A program made the position numbers and the translations under genes. Below the pieces are notes generated by a model that was given only the letters and a program-made list of their open reading frames with translations, was not told the DNA's origin and made no database searches. 64,000 nt of DNA from Isoetes taiwanensis (taxonomy: Eukaryota > Streptophyta > Lycopodiopsida > Isoetales > Isoetaceae). Numbering within the stretch: the first letter of the stretch is position 1; every line of letters starts with the position of its first letter. Shown piece after piece: positions 32,160 to 44,623 of this stretch. The stretch covers positions 18,781,018-18,845,017 of the forward strand of contig JAJEKV010000020.1 in assembly GCA_021234155.1 (NCBI GenBank), given 5' to 3'.

Positions 32160-34460
32160 TGATAAACTGATATCAAGACCAATGGACAAGATCGGGCCCT
32201 CCAACAGATGAGATCACGCTAAGTGTCGCACATGCACGTAGGTTCTTGAATGTTCCAAAACCTCTTAGAAACTGCTGGGATATGAGGATGATGCAATGGA
32301 ATGTTTTTAATAAGTGTTGATAGCTCACTTGGCCAAAGTACATAATTTATAACTAGAAGATTATCCTTCCTATAGTAAAGCAGATACATTTTTCTGTCCG
32401 AGTGTAATTTCTTCCTTACAAATTACAGTGGAATGACACGTTGCGATTTAGGCATTTATGGCAGATTGGGCATTTATGACAGACAGATGCATTTATTGCG
32501 GCCATTAATACACTGCATTTATTGCGGCCGACATCCGCCATAGCCAGACCTGTGCTTGAACTCCGGCGCCTGGTTTTGAAGCAGAAGATGTGGGCACAGC
32601 AGCCGGCACCGGATTTGAAGAAGCTGGAGCTGGAGAATGGCGAGGAGAAGAACCCAAACCAATCCGCCCCTTCGTCGTTATCCTTGCCGAAATATGTCTT
32701 CCCCATAGCCATTCTGGTCATGGCATTTGTGGCCAGGTTGGAGAGCCTAGAATGGAAATTGATAGCTCTGTTTCCGGCGCTATCCTCTACAATAGATTGA
32801 ATAGTGCAAGAAATTTCTTCGGATCTGATATAAAGAAAAACGTCCTGCTAAACATCGGCATTCAGTTCTTTGAAATAATCAGTATTACCTTGAATGCACA
32901 AGCAAAAATCCCAGGTTCAATGGCATAACCAGCTTAATGGTTTCATTAAAAAGTCAAAACTTACCCTGGTACATGCACAAGATTGCAGTGAAGCTGTTAC
33001 ACCAGAATCTAAACCAGCAGGCATAAGCATAGCGAAAATTTTCACTGGTGTATCACGATAAGGTAACCATAAATTCTCCCTTACAAATTAGGTGTAATTT
33101 TCTGCAAATTGATAATTCTACTTGATGTTTGATGTTTGTGAACACATGAACCTTCAATAACAAAAAGTATTGACCAACTTTTTAAAAGACTAAACTAAAT
33201 ATTGTACTTTGTAATTTCTAAATTAGAGTTAGAATGTAAGATCTTACGAAGTTGCTTCACATCAATCTAGAATCACTTGGCCATTGCAGAAGAGAATGTT
33301 GGACGTTAACTGGGGTCTAACTGCACAGTTTTGAAAAAGAGAAATGTTCGCGGCAGCCTTGGCCGCCGCGATAAATTTCTTGTAGACTATAAATGCTAAT
33401 AGCCCATTTGGAAAAAGTGTGTAACTCATAATAGATGGAGGTTGTGGGTTCAAGTTCTACCTCTTTGCGTCTTTTCCACCTAAAATTTGCTATAATTTCG
33501 ATTTATTATGAGCTCTTGCTTTTTCAAGGTAATCAAATTGCCATTTATGAAAATCAAGTTAACTCTTTTGAATGAATTAGAGTTCTCCTACAGATATGGC
33601 TTCTTAAACAATGAGAAAGATGCAGGAAGGCAATATAATACATGTGTGGTCATATCTACCGTAGTAACAGAGGCCTTCTTTTAGATTTATATACAATGTT
33701 TCCTATAGTTTTTATATGATTTGGTGGCAGTATCATATAGTGTATTATTTGGTACATCTAGAGTGTGCCAAGTATTTGCATGCTTGTGCTAACTAATGGT
33801 TAAGATCAAAAGGCTTACAACAAAAGCCCTCTTTAAAAAGGACAAGATCGAAGAGCTGACAACAAAAGCCGCTTTTTAATAACAAGGAGGGGGGAGGGGG
33901 AGAAGAAAAGGGGAAGCAACCATCGTGTATATGAACTCTAGGGTTTTAGAAATGGGTTCGTGGAGCCTGAAGACTAGGGCAAGGAGCAGATAAAGGAAAG
34001 GAAGCAATTTCTTTCAAAAGGATTGTAGATAAGGGTGAATCCTAGAGGGCATCTGGCTTGCTTGATCTGCAGATTGTTTTCCCTGATATGTGTTTTTTAA
34101 GACCCGCTATGTTTCTTTCAATCTAGTGGCATCAGAAGCGCTAACGTATTTACAGGTGTTTGAGGTCTCTACCTTACCATAAAATGCCTTCGTATATCGT
34201 CCCTAATCCAATAGCATCACTCTTGTGCCACATCATATTGACTATGTCTTTACTTATTTCTTTTCATCGTTGTATTACCTCTTTTCCTCGTCTACTCGAC
34301 TGGCATATTCTATTTCATTCATGTATCCCCATAACATGACCATAAGCTCGATGAGATCTGTCTTGTTGAACCGCCTAAGAGCTATACAAATACATTTGTG
34401 CAAGCAAAGATGTTAAAAGGGAGGTAACTCCATTTGTCACAATACGATCGTGGTATTTAA
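32160..34460. other. Intergenic between tandem unit and antiporter gene
   Basis: No gene recognised with confidence. The plus-strand frame at 32522-32800 (92 residues) has an acidic stretch and one hydrophobic segment (YVFPIAILVMAFVARL) and could be a small exon, but matches nothing I know. A GCATTTATTGCGGCC phrase is repeated at about 32488 and 32514. A purine tract (GGAGGGGGGAGGGGGAG) lies near 33888. Confidence 0.45.
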
Positions 34461-34611
34461 CAACCACTGTCATGTTTGAACAAAAAAAAATAAACAAGGT
34501 TTTTGTGGACTTAAACGAATTTGTTAATGAGTGTCATGTTAAAACCACATTGAGAGAAAAAATACACGGAGTTTTTTTTATTTCATGCTGGTTCAAACAT
34601 GACGGTGGTTG
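34461..34611. mobile_element. 151 bp inverted-repeat element (MITE-like)
   Basis: Arms at 34461-34481 and 34591-34611 are inverted copies of CAACCACTGTCATGTTTGAAC with one mismatch in 21, around about 110 AT-rich bases. It lies 128 bp beyond the stop codon of the antiporter gene. On the gene's strand it contains AATAAA (34577-34582), the nearest such signal after the stop, so it may supply the polyadenylation site. Confidence 0.6.
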
Positions 34612-34738
34612 TCATATATACTTGAATCAATATATACTTGAATCAAGGCCTGAAAGTTTAATGGCCCAAATTTGACTTAAAAGTTGGATGGTCCAGAATT
34701 GCCCAACAACCACGGGCACCGTAACTAAACTAGTATCT

Positions 34739-34840
34739 TTAGAATGGCAATGTTGACTGGGCAACCACATTGTGCACATGATTTGCAGTCAAATAAGCCA
34801 AAATTCCTGCCCCATATCCAGCAAACGCAAACCCTGTGAC
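34739..34840 (-). CDS. NHD1: NHD1 exon 10 and stop
   Basis: 102 bp encoding VTGFAFAGYGAGILAYLTAN, then HVHNVVAQSTLPF and TAA at 34739-34741. It completes the last membrane helix. Intron 9 before it is only 86 bp. Confidence 0.93.
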   Translation of the reverse strand, partial: VTGFAFAGYGAGILAYLTANHVHNVVAQSTLPF

Positions 34841-37800
34841 CTATCACCATAAAACAATCGTCTTGACAGGTTCAGAAAGGTTGGTCCAAGAAAAGAGCAT
34901 AGAAGAGGAAGGATTATAAAGCATACCCTTTTAATATACCAGAAAAAGTCTGCTTTCTCCATACCCATAAACGCAACTCCAGCTGCAGACCCAATAATCA
35001 GCAGGGACCCACCGGTACCAGCACAATAGGCAATAAGCTGCCACAGCTCAGAGTCAATAGGGAACTTAGCTAGGTCATACATGCCCATGGTTGCCGCCAC
35101 TAATGGCACATTATCAATAACAGCCGATGCAATCCCAATAGTTGTTGCAATAAGCTCAACACTAGGAATATGGGAATCCAGGTAAACTGCTAGTTCTTGA
35201 AGAATTCCAGCTGATTGCAAGCTGCAAGAGGTTAATAGCATATGATAAGCTATAATATGTATAGTTTCTTAGATCAAACACTGAAATACAGCTGTATGAA
35301 GTAAGATGGGACAGTTTTCTGAAACAGTTTAAAGTCCAAACCTCCCAACTGAAAGGAGAATCCCAAGAAAGAAGAGCACGCCTTGTGTGTCAATACGAGA
35401 AAGAGCTTGAGGTACTTTCAAGCGTTGCCGACTTGAATCACCATAATGAATAGCATCTGTTAAAATCCACAGCACGCCCAAACCCAAAAGCATACCAAGA
35501 TATGGAGGCAATCCTGTCAGAGATTTAAAGACAGGTACAAATAACAAAGCTCCCACGCCTACACCAAGCACAAGCTTCCCTCTTGGAGCCATCTGCTCAG
35601 AAGCAACTATAACTTGGTCTTCTTCTTTTGCATCATCCATGTCACTGTAACTCAAAATTTAGGCTTGTTATATGTTTAAAGGCATAGAATTAATAAAATG
35701 AATAATCATCAACAAAGGAAAAAAAAAGTACAAACTACTACTATCTTGTCTTGAAAAGGGATAAAAACATGCTCTTTGATCACATTTAAGATATCTGGAT
35801 ATTATTGCAAGAATGTTGACGGGTATAATGGCATGCCCTTGCCATCATTAGCATGAAGTGTACCAACTTGTTTGCTAGTAATCCATTTGAACTCCCTTGA
35901 TAGAAATGATTGCATAACATCTGCTTTATCCCTAAATTTATCCAAAAGAAAGTTCCAGGAAAGCATCTTATATGTATCTGTTACAAGATACAACCTACAA
36001 ATGTTACATGCACATACGACATGTGCATATGCTGACATGCAAATTCTATAATGATCCCATTTTCCTCAGCCATTTTAGTTCATTTCCTCTGAAATCAGTA
36101 CATTCAAACAGTATCAAATAGGTAGGAAACAATACAACTTTGGACCTCTAAAGTTCAAATTAAAGAAGATCAGCCTTCAGAATTACCTAGAGATTGACAT
36201 AAGTGCCAATGGTACTATCAATGAAACGAGAGAAGGAAAAAATAAGTCCTGCAAACCACTTTCCCATCAGAAGAAGATCTGACACAACAATTATTAGAAA
36301 TTAAATATTGAAACAGATGGAACATGTATTGGAGCACCAACTCATGAAAGACAGAACAATATCTACAAGGAAGAAAAGGCGAAGAATCATTATTCATTAG
36401 AGATACGGTCATAGAAACATAGCCATGCCCAATAACAGCATAAAATGTAAAACTGTGAATTTGAAAAACATAGGAGATCAGTAGAAGACGCACTATATTA
36501 ATGAAGCAAACTGGTAAATGTAATATATGGCAACTGATGACGTGGAGTTATCTGGTCCAGTCATATGTGATTGAGGAGTTAGTATGATTTCATATCTGTA
36601 ACACCTTTGCAGAAATCAACTAACTAAAACATGGAAAAAATGTGTTTCACTCTGAAGATCAAAATATTCCTTCATGCCTGTGAAAGATGAACTAATAAGT
36701 AGCTCGGTCATCCCATCTGCTAGTTGATTCCATGTAGCACAGACCTAAAAAGTCAGAAACTGTAGTTATAACTGTTCTTGCACAAAGCAGATTTTTGTTT
36801 TGTATCAAAAAGAGACTTAAAATCTTTAACCAAAGCAATCGCCCCGTTTTATCAACATAGATATGTGCTGATCGAAAAGACAGCTAAAGATCTCAAAACA
36901 AACATAACCTCCACACTAATTCTTGAGTTCCTGTGCATCGAGCGTTAAGCTCAGCTTCTGGTGTACTCAAGCTATAACTATTGTTTGCTTTCTAGAAGCC
37001 CAATTAATGAGGCTGTTTCCAGAAAGCCAAACATATTCTGTTGTGGATGTTCTTAATCTACGTCATCATCTGCATGTGATCAGCATCAGTGTAAAATATG
37101 AGTGAAGGATCATCCTGCTGATGATAGATTAACCCTTCAGAAATAGAGCCTTTAGATATGAAAGAATTTGTTTAGCTGCTCTCCAATTCTACTGACTTGG
37201 CCAACAGCAAAGGCTATGTCGGGCATAATGATGGTCTGGCAACTGAGAGAGCCTACCAACCGTTTGTAGACTATAACAGGAGAAGGTTCTCCTTTTAAGT
37301 CAACAGTTAACTAGATACCTGGCTCATAGAGCTGGAAATCTTTCATATCTCCACCCTAAGCAGAAATGTAACAGACCTAACTCTGTAATTTAAAAGGAAG
37401 ACTTCATCTGTGACTAAGCTGACTGAAAATCAGTAGCATCTCCTGTAATTATATAATCATCAACATAAAGTGCAAGGATGCAGATATTTTGTCCATCAAG
37501 CTTGTAACTGAAGGAAGAGAAGAGAGAAAAACAGATTACAGAAATTGGAGGCGCTGAAATCTCTATCAATTTTGAGACATCGTCCAGTACATATACCCTT
37601 AGGTTTAGGGCTAAACCTTTATAACGAAACCTTAATCTAGGAATCTGGAAAGTCAACAGTCTACTGTACTAAACAGTCAATATGAATTATCTCTAACTTT
37701 CCCATTGCAGATTTGAATTTCTCAAATTTAGCTCTTTCAAGTGGTTTAGTAAAAATATCAGCCACTTGATCATCTGTCCTACAATATTGAATATCAACTG

Positions 37801-40800
37801 TGCCAGCTTCAACCTTCTCTCTCAAAAAATGATAATATGTTTTGTTAGCACATTATACTTTCCATGACATACTCTCTAGATGACTAGACATGCCATATGT
37901 TGCTGACATGGCTCTACTATAAAGCCATAGTCATGCCTTTCTAGTTTTCATTCAGTTCACTCACTAGCCTAGCTAATTCGTGTATTTCATTTGCCTTCTT
38001 GCATATTCACTCCACGTCTTCATGGTATCAGAGCCGGTCGTGAGAAGAAAATGAGTGCAGAGTTCTAGCAGAAGGGATCAGGACAAGCTGTTGGGCCTGA
38101 TCGAAGAGAGGAATTCGAATCAATTGTTGCATGCAAGTATTTGCGTGCATTGGTGGAAGATCGGATCTGAATCGCACCGCGAGTTCAGTCCAAAATTGCC
38201 ATCGACCAAAATTGCCGTCGACTATTTGTTCGACCAAAATTGTCGTCCGATGCTTTTGTTGGCGACCAAATATTTTGAGATTAGGTAGAACTGCCGGATT
38301 GTTCACCCGGATTTGTTGTTGTCGGAACCGTTGTTGCCGGATCTGGTGTTGCCCGATCTGTTGCTGGATCTGTTCGGATCTACACCTTCTTCCTCTGCAT
38401 CTGCCAAAAATGTCTGCGGATGCAACTCCCTGGAAATATTTCATCCACCCTGTACTAGAGATTGACAATTATTTTACCTGGAGAGATGCCTTTGAAACTA
38501 ACCTTAATCTCAGAGATTTAAGTGATGTTTTCCTGTCAACTTGGAATCCTACCACTTTTGATGAAAAGCAGAAGGATTTTAAAGCATGGAATTCCATCTC
38601 AAAACCTGCATATGCACAGATTTCAGAGGGATTTGAGAGTCTATACATCCTTCTCTGCAGCCCTTGCATTCTTGCATCAAAGTGAAGGGCAGCAGCTTAA
38701 TATTCAAAGTAAGATGGACAACTTAAGGCTGGCAGATTGCACCAACATGAGAGATTATATGCAACAATTCAAAGGATTGAGGGAACAATATTTTGCAGCA
38801 GGTGGACTCTCAAAGGGTTACCCCGTATATATCAATCTATCATTGCCTATTACAAGCTGCAGGACAAAATTACCATCACTTTCAATCGGCTTGAACAGAA
38901 ACTTGTAGATGCTGAACAAGAACCAAAAAGGTATGATCATATCGAAGCTACTTTCTATTCTAAAGCTCGAAATTCTTCACCTTCTATGAATCCTTTAGTT
39001 TCCTCGTGAACCCAAGGAAAGTTTGAGAACAGCCTCTAGCTCTGACTCTAAGCAACCCTTTTCTTGCTGGTATTGTAACAAAAAGGGGCACATCAAAAGA
39101 GATTGCAAGAAACTTCTTAAAGATGTTGCTGAATTTCTCAAACATAAGGAATTTCAACAGAAAGTTAAAGATCCGGGTTCTGCTCATGAAGTTACAGTGC
39201 AAGTTTCTCACATTGACCTGGAGGAAGAAGAATTGCAGTTTCTCAATTTTGCTGCAGAAAAGCTGCATCATAATACTTGGCTAGTTGACTCCGAGGCAAC
39301 CAAGCACTTGACAGGTCAGTCAAAGGTTTTCCAGCATATTAAATCTTTTGATAAAACAGTGGTAAAGATGGCAGATGGCAATCTAGCCAAGTCTACGGGT
39401 AAAGGAAATGTTTCTATTCCCACCACAAAATGTCTTACTCTCTCAGTTGAAGATGTGATCTTAGTACCTGGATTACTTGTAAATTTGCTTAGCGTAAGCG
39501 AATTTGATAAAAAGATGGGCTATTCTGTCCTGTTTTCAGATGGTCTTGTGCACATTCTCCATAAAAATCCATTGAAGTTTATTGACCTTAAACTGCTGGG
39601 ACCCATTGCTCAAGATTATCTTAATGAGGAGGGCTTGTATATTTTGGATACTCCAACAACTAGTTCAAATGCAAAGGCAGAGTCCTCTCTTACTGTTGTT
39701 GCTGTCCCTAAAACAGCAGAGGCTTTATGGCATGCTAGATTTGGGCATATTCATCTCTCGGCTTTAGTTTCAGCATCCAAACTCAATATGGTTCAAGGCA
39801 TGCCTCCACTCACAACAACGGACCTACCGTGTACTGCATGTAGTCTTGGTAAACAAATACAAGCGTCCTATCCCCTGCAAGCTGAATTTAGGGCTCAACA
39901 ACCACTGGAGCTTCTTCACACTAATATTTGTCACTTGCCAATAGAATCTCTAGCTGGAAACAGGTACTTTCTTGTGATTGTTGATGATTTCAGTAGATAT
40001 ACTTGGGTTTATCCCATTAAGCTCAAGTCTCAAGCATTTGCTCAATTTAAAACATTCAGCCTGCAAGTGGAAAAGGAGTTCTCTACTCCTATTAAAGCTC
40101 TCCGATCTGATAATGCCAAGGAATATCTCTCTCAAGAGTTTCAGGCTTATATTGAATCCAATGGGATACGACGAGAGCTGATTGTGCCGTATGCCCACTC
40201 CCAAAACGGCGTGGCAGAAAGGAAAAACAGAACACTTATGAATTTGACTCGTAGCATACTGAAATTTAAAGAATTGCCTCCACAACTCTGGGCTGAGGCA
40301 GTTCTAACTGCTGCCTACCTTTGTAATAGGGCTCCCACTCAAACTATCAAGTATAAGACGCCATTTGAGGCTCTTTATGGCAGAAAACCAGATGTATCAA
40401 ATCTAAGAGTATTTGGCTGCTTAGGATTTGCTACTGTTCCTAGGGAACTCCTGCAAAAGCAAGGCAAACTCGCTGACAGGGCCACTAAAGTTATATTTAT
40501 TGGCTATCCTACAAACATGAAAGGGTGGAGATGCTATGATCCTCTTACTAAACGTGTATTTGCATCACGAAGCATGCATTTTATTGAAGATGCAGTCTAC
40601 TCTAAAGAGTTCTATCAACCAAACAAAGCTGATTATGACAAGGTTATCATAAATACCTTTGACATTGAAGATGCCACTCAAGCTGGTCAAGTTCGTCCAG
40701 CTGGTCGCTCTACTAGTTTGGCGGTTGTACTAGTTTGGAGGTTGGACATTCCTCATCCGCTACCAATATTACATATTACAAGTATTCCTGATATTGGTAC

Positions 40801-43800
40801 CCCTTCTAATGCTGCTATTGGTGTCTCTCACAATGCCTATGATGACTTTGAACCTTTAGCATATGAGGAGCCCCTTGCTGATGATGAATCAGACAGGGAT
40901 GAGTCAGATATCCCACCACTTGACCTGCCATTGTTTTAGCATGAAACACCAATGGAAAAAATTGTCCCAGATCTTCCTTTGCTTCGAAGGTCTGATAGAA
41001 TTGCTCACTTACCGCATGTCAACTACTCGCGATGATCTTCCATCTCAAATCTATTGCAATTATGTTCTAATGGCCAAAGTGTCTCAAGACCCTGTCAGTC
41101 ATATACAAGCAGCAAAAGACCCTCACTGGGTTACAGCAATGCAAGACGAAATCGCTATGCTGCATAAGCAAGGAACATGGGAGCTAGTGCCTAAACCCAT
41201 AGCAGCTAATGGCATTGGTGCTAAATGGGTGTTTCGCACGAAATATCATGCTGATGGCACACTATGTAAGCGTAAAGCAAGGCTAGTGGCCAAAGGTTTC
41301 ACGCAAAAAGAAGGATTTGATTATCATGATGTTTTTGCACCCGTCGTCCGATTGGACACATTGAAGGCAGTGATACCCTTGGCAGCACAAAAAGGTTGGG
41401 CCCTATATCAAATGGACTTCAAATCAGCTTTTTTAAATGGAGATCTAGAAGAAGAGCTCTATATGTGTCAACCACCTGGTTTCAAAGATCAAAATTATCC
41501 CAATTATGTGTGCAAGTTGAAAAAAAGCTTGTATGGCCTCAGGCAAGCTCCACGGTGTTGGAATACCAAGATCAATACTTCTTTGATTCAGCTTGGATAT
41601 CAGAGATCAAGAGCTGATCCTAGCCTATATTTTATCCTCTCAAAATCACAAGTTAGTGTTCTTCTGCTCTATGTAGACGACACCATTATGACAGGGGATG
41701 CAACTCAATCGATCTCTCACACTAAATCAACACTTGCAGCCAGCTTTGAAGTCACCGACCTTGGGCTAATGCACTATTGCCTTGGACTAGAAGTATGGCA
41801 AGACCCTCACGGCATTCATCTCACTCAGCAGAAATACATTTCAGAGCTGCTTGACAAGTTTCACATGACAGACTGCAAAGCTCTCTCTACACCATGTGAT
41901 TTGAGTCAAACTCTCACACTTGAAACAGATAAAGATAATGTTGATGCGACACTGTATAGGCAGTTGGTTGGCGCCTTAATATATCTCACAAACACTAGGC
42001 CAGATGTTACTTACATTGTTGCAGTTCTTTCTAGGTTTATGCATCATCCTAAGGAACCACATTGGAGAGCAGCCAAACGAGTCCTTCATTATCTAAAAGG
42101 GACTCAAAATGAAGGAGTTTTGTATTCCAAAGTTTCAGATCCTCATCTTTTACTGTTCTCTGACTCTGACATGGCTTCCACGGATCTTGAGAAAAGGAAA
42201 TGCATCACATGCTACGTCTCTTTCTTTGGAGGCAATCTATAAGCTGGAGTTCTAAAAAGCAGAAGACTAATAGCATTAGTACTACTGAGGCTGAACTCAA
42301 AGCTTTGGTTACAACAGTTCAAGAAATGAGATGGTTAGTACACTTATTTGAAGACCTCGGCTTTCTGACCAAGCCAGCAGCCATTTACTGTGATAACAAT
42401 GGTGCCATTGCCCATGCAAAAGATCACAGAATGCATTTGCTTATTAAACACATGGACATCAAGCTATGGTTTATCAAAGAGAACAGCCCTCACCTGAATT
42501 GTGTGCACGGTTGATATTTGCCCATGAATCCAAAGCATTGTAGTTGTCACATCACCAATTGGAGTCCATGCACCACCTGCATTTGCAGCAATAACCACCA
42601 CTGCCCCAAGGAACCTACAGAATCCCATGTTAATAACATGTAAACACCATAGCAGCAAAACTAGTGCGCTCACCATTATTTTCCATCTTGTATGATCAGA
42701 TTCCCATAATTACAGTTCTAGCATTCTATATTAGGCTAAATACACCAGCGAATCCAACTTTTCGATATGGATACCAGTATTACAGATGGAATTGCAGTGT
42801 GATTTTTATATGAACATTTGATGTAATTGATCATGTTATTGTTAAAATACACGGTGAGCTACATATGATCATATGAACAATGTATATATTACCTGGTGCT
42901 CTTAGACTTTAACCTCAAAACCTGGAAGTTGGAATTCAAATTTCCATGAAAAAAAAGCAGTTTTTAAATCCGTTTGATATACTTTCCAGCCCTTGTGTGC
43001 AGCTAAAGCCTAAGCAAACCCCGCTCTAGTAAGGCAACAATATGGGCAAAGACTTCTTCATGGTCTATCCCTGCCATTGAGCATAGCAATCAGCGAATGC
43101 TTCTTTAGAGTACCACCAGCACAGTACTACTTGCACGGATTGTTGTTTTACCATTACACAAGTCACACAATTCCCATGTATTATTCACAATCAACATGTC
43201 ATATTTTTTGCATTGCCTTGGGCAAACATGGATTTTTGGCAACCCCATGACAGGCCCGTAAAACAAATTTATCTTTAGGAGTATATCAGTAGGAGTAACC
43301 CTGATATCTTCCAATAAATTAGGGGACCAAGGATTGTCTTCCACTTGATCAGGTCAAAAATTAAAGCAAGCTGGAGTCACTTCTTGAAGCCACAATGCAT
43401 CAAACAAATCCTCTGAATATGGAGGCAACTTTTAATCCTCATAATAACCAGCTCCATGAAACTTCACAGCTTTGCTGATAAGAAGTTTTCAAGCAAGAGG
43501 GCCCCATAACCTGTAAGCTCTCACAGACCAAAATACCAAAAATATGCAGATGTCTAACAATAGAATTCTCTCCAAGAAACAATCATAAGGCATCACATTT
43601 GGCATGCTTATGAAGCAAAATACTTGGACTTTGGTTTCTAGGCCAGCTAATCACAAGTAATAGGAAACAAATGGGTTTATGGAATAAAGTTTAATTCTGA
43701 CGAATCTTTGGCAAAGCATAAGGTACGTCTTGTGGCCAAGGGATATAATCAATAAGTATGGATATGATTTTACTGAAGTCCAAGTTGCACTTGGACACTG

Positions 43801-44590
43801 TTAGAACAAATATAGCATTGGCAGCAGCTAACAGTTGGCCAGTTCTTGCCCTTATGCACCCTAGGATATGCAGGAAATGGGAAGCAGCTGGTTTTATATA
43901 TCTCAATCACCTCTGGGACCCTGACCGTGCAAAATGGTGGTCTTGGACCAGAGTCAAGAAAGCTATAGCACGCACTAGCTCTGACAAAATGGTCTACAGG
44001 GAAATTATGCAGCAAGTTAAGGCTCTTTCGAGCGCTAATGGCAGCGAGATCTGGCTTCTAAATAACAAGACATCTTATTCAGTCAGGGTTGCTTGATGAT
44101 TTGCTACCTTGTGTGGCAAGCCACACAACTCTCACAAGCCTGGACCTAGCAAGGCAGCTCAAGCGATGTTGGTCTTCATACTGCACCAAGAAAGTGCAGT
44201 TATTCATGCTGGCACAGCGGCCTTGCCACCATGTCTTGGCTGCTACAAAGAAGAATTCAGCACAAAACCAGTTGCCCACTTCAATGTGGTGGTTCTGAAA
44301 CTATTGGGCATATGTTCTTCTGCCCGAGAATCAGAGCCTTTTGGGATTGGGCGATTCCCTTGATTCACCTCGACGCATCTCAACTTCAATGGCCGGAAAT
44401 TGGAATGTTGTAGACTGATAAGCTTGGCTACTCTCTCATTTGCATTGCCTTATGGGGCAGTATGGAAACATAGGTGCTCGGTGGCCCTTGGTGAGCAAAG
44501 AATTTCAATTGGCATGATAAAGAGCTCCTTCAACCAAGCGGTAGCTCTAATGGCCATCGCCCATATCAGGAAGATGGGTCGTGCCTATGA

Positions 44591-44623
<33 letters not shown>

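Larger units (their letters stand above)
37843..42484 (+). mobile_element. Copia retrotransposon in NHD1 intron 6, 3' end missing
   Basis: Nearly complete Ty1/Copia element antisense to the gene. The probable 5' LTR is 37843-38022 (TGTTAGCA to CTTCA), and the PBS TGGTATCAGAGC follows immediately at 38023-38034. Then come gag, protease, integrase, RT and RNase H in Copia order. The sequence stops inside RNase H at about 42484, beside the exon 6 splice donor, and there is no 3' LTR. The frames need only a few shifts, so this is the youngest Copia copy in the gene. Confidence 0.9.

Noticed and set aside
32522-32800. Small membrane protein gene
   Set aside because: A single hydrophobic stretch with no recognisable family, no clear splice context, and overlapping frames of equal length on both strands; mentioned only as a possibility in the intergenic entry.
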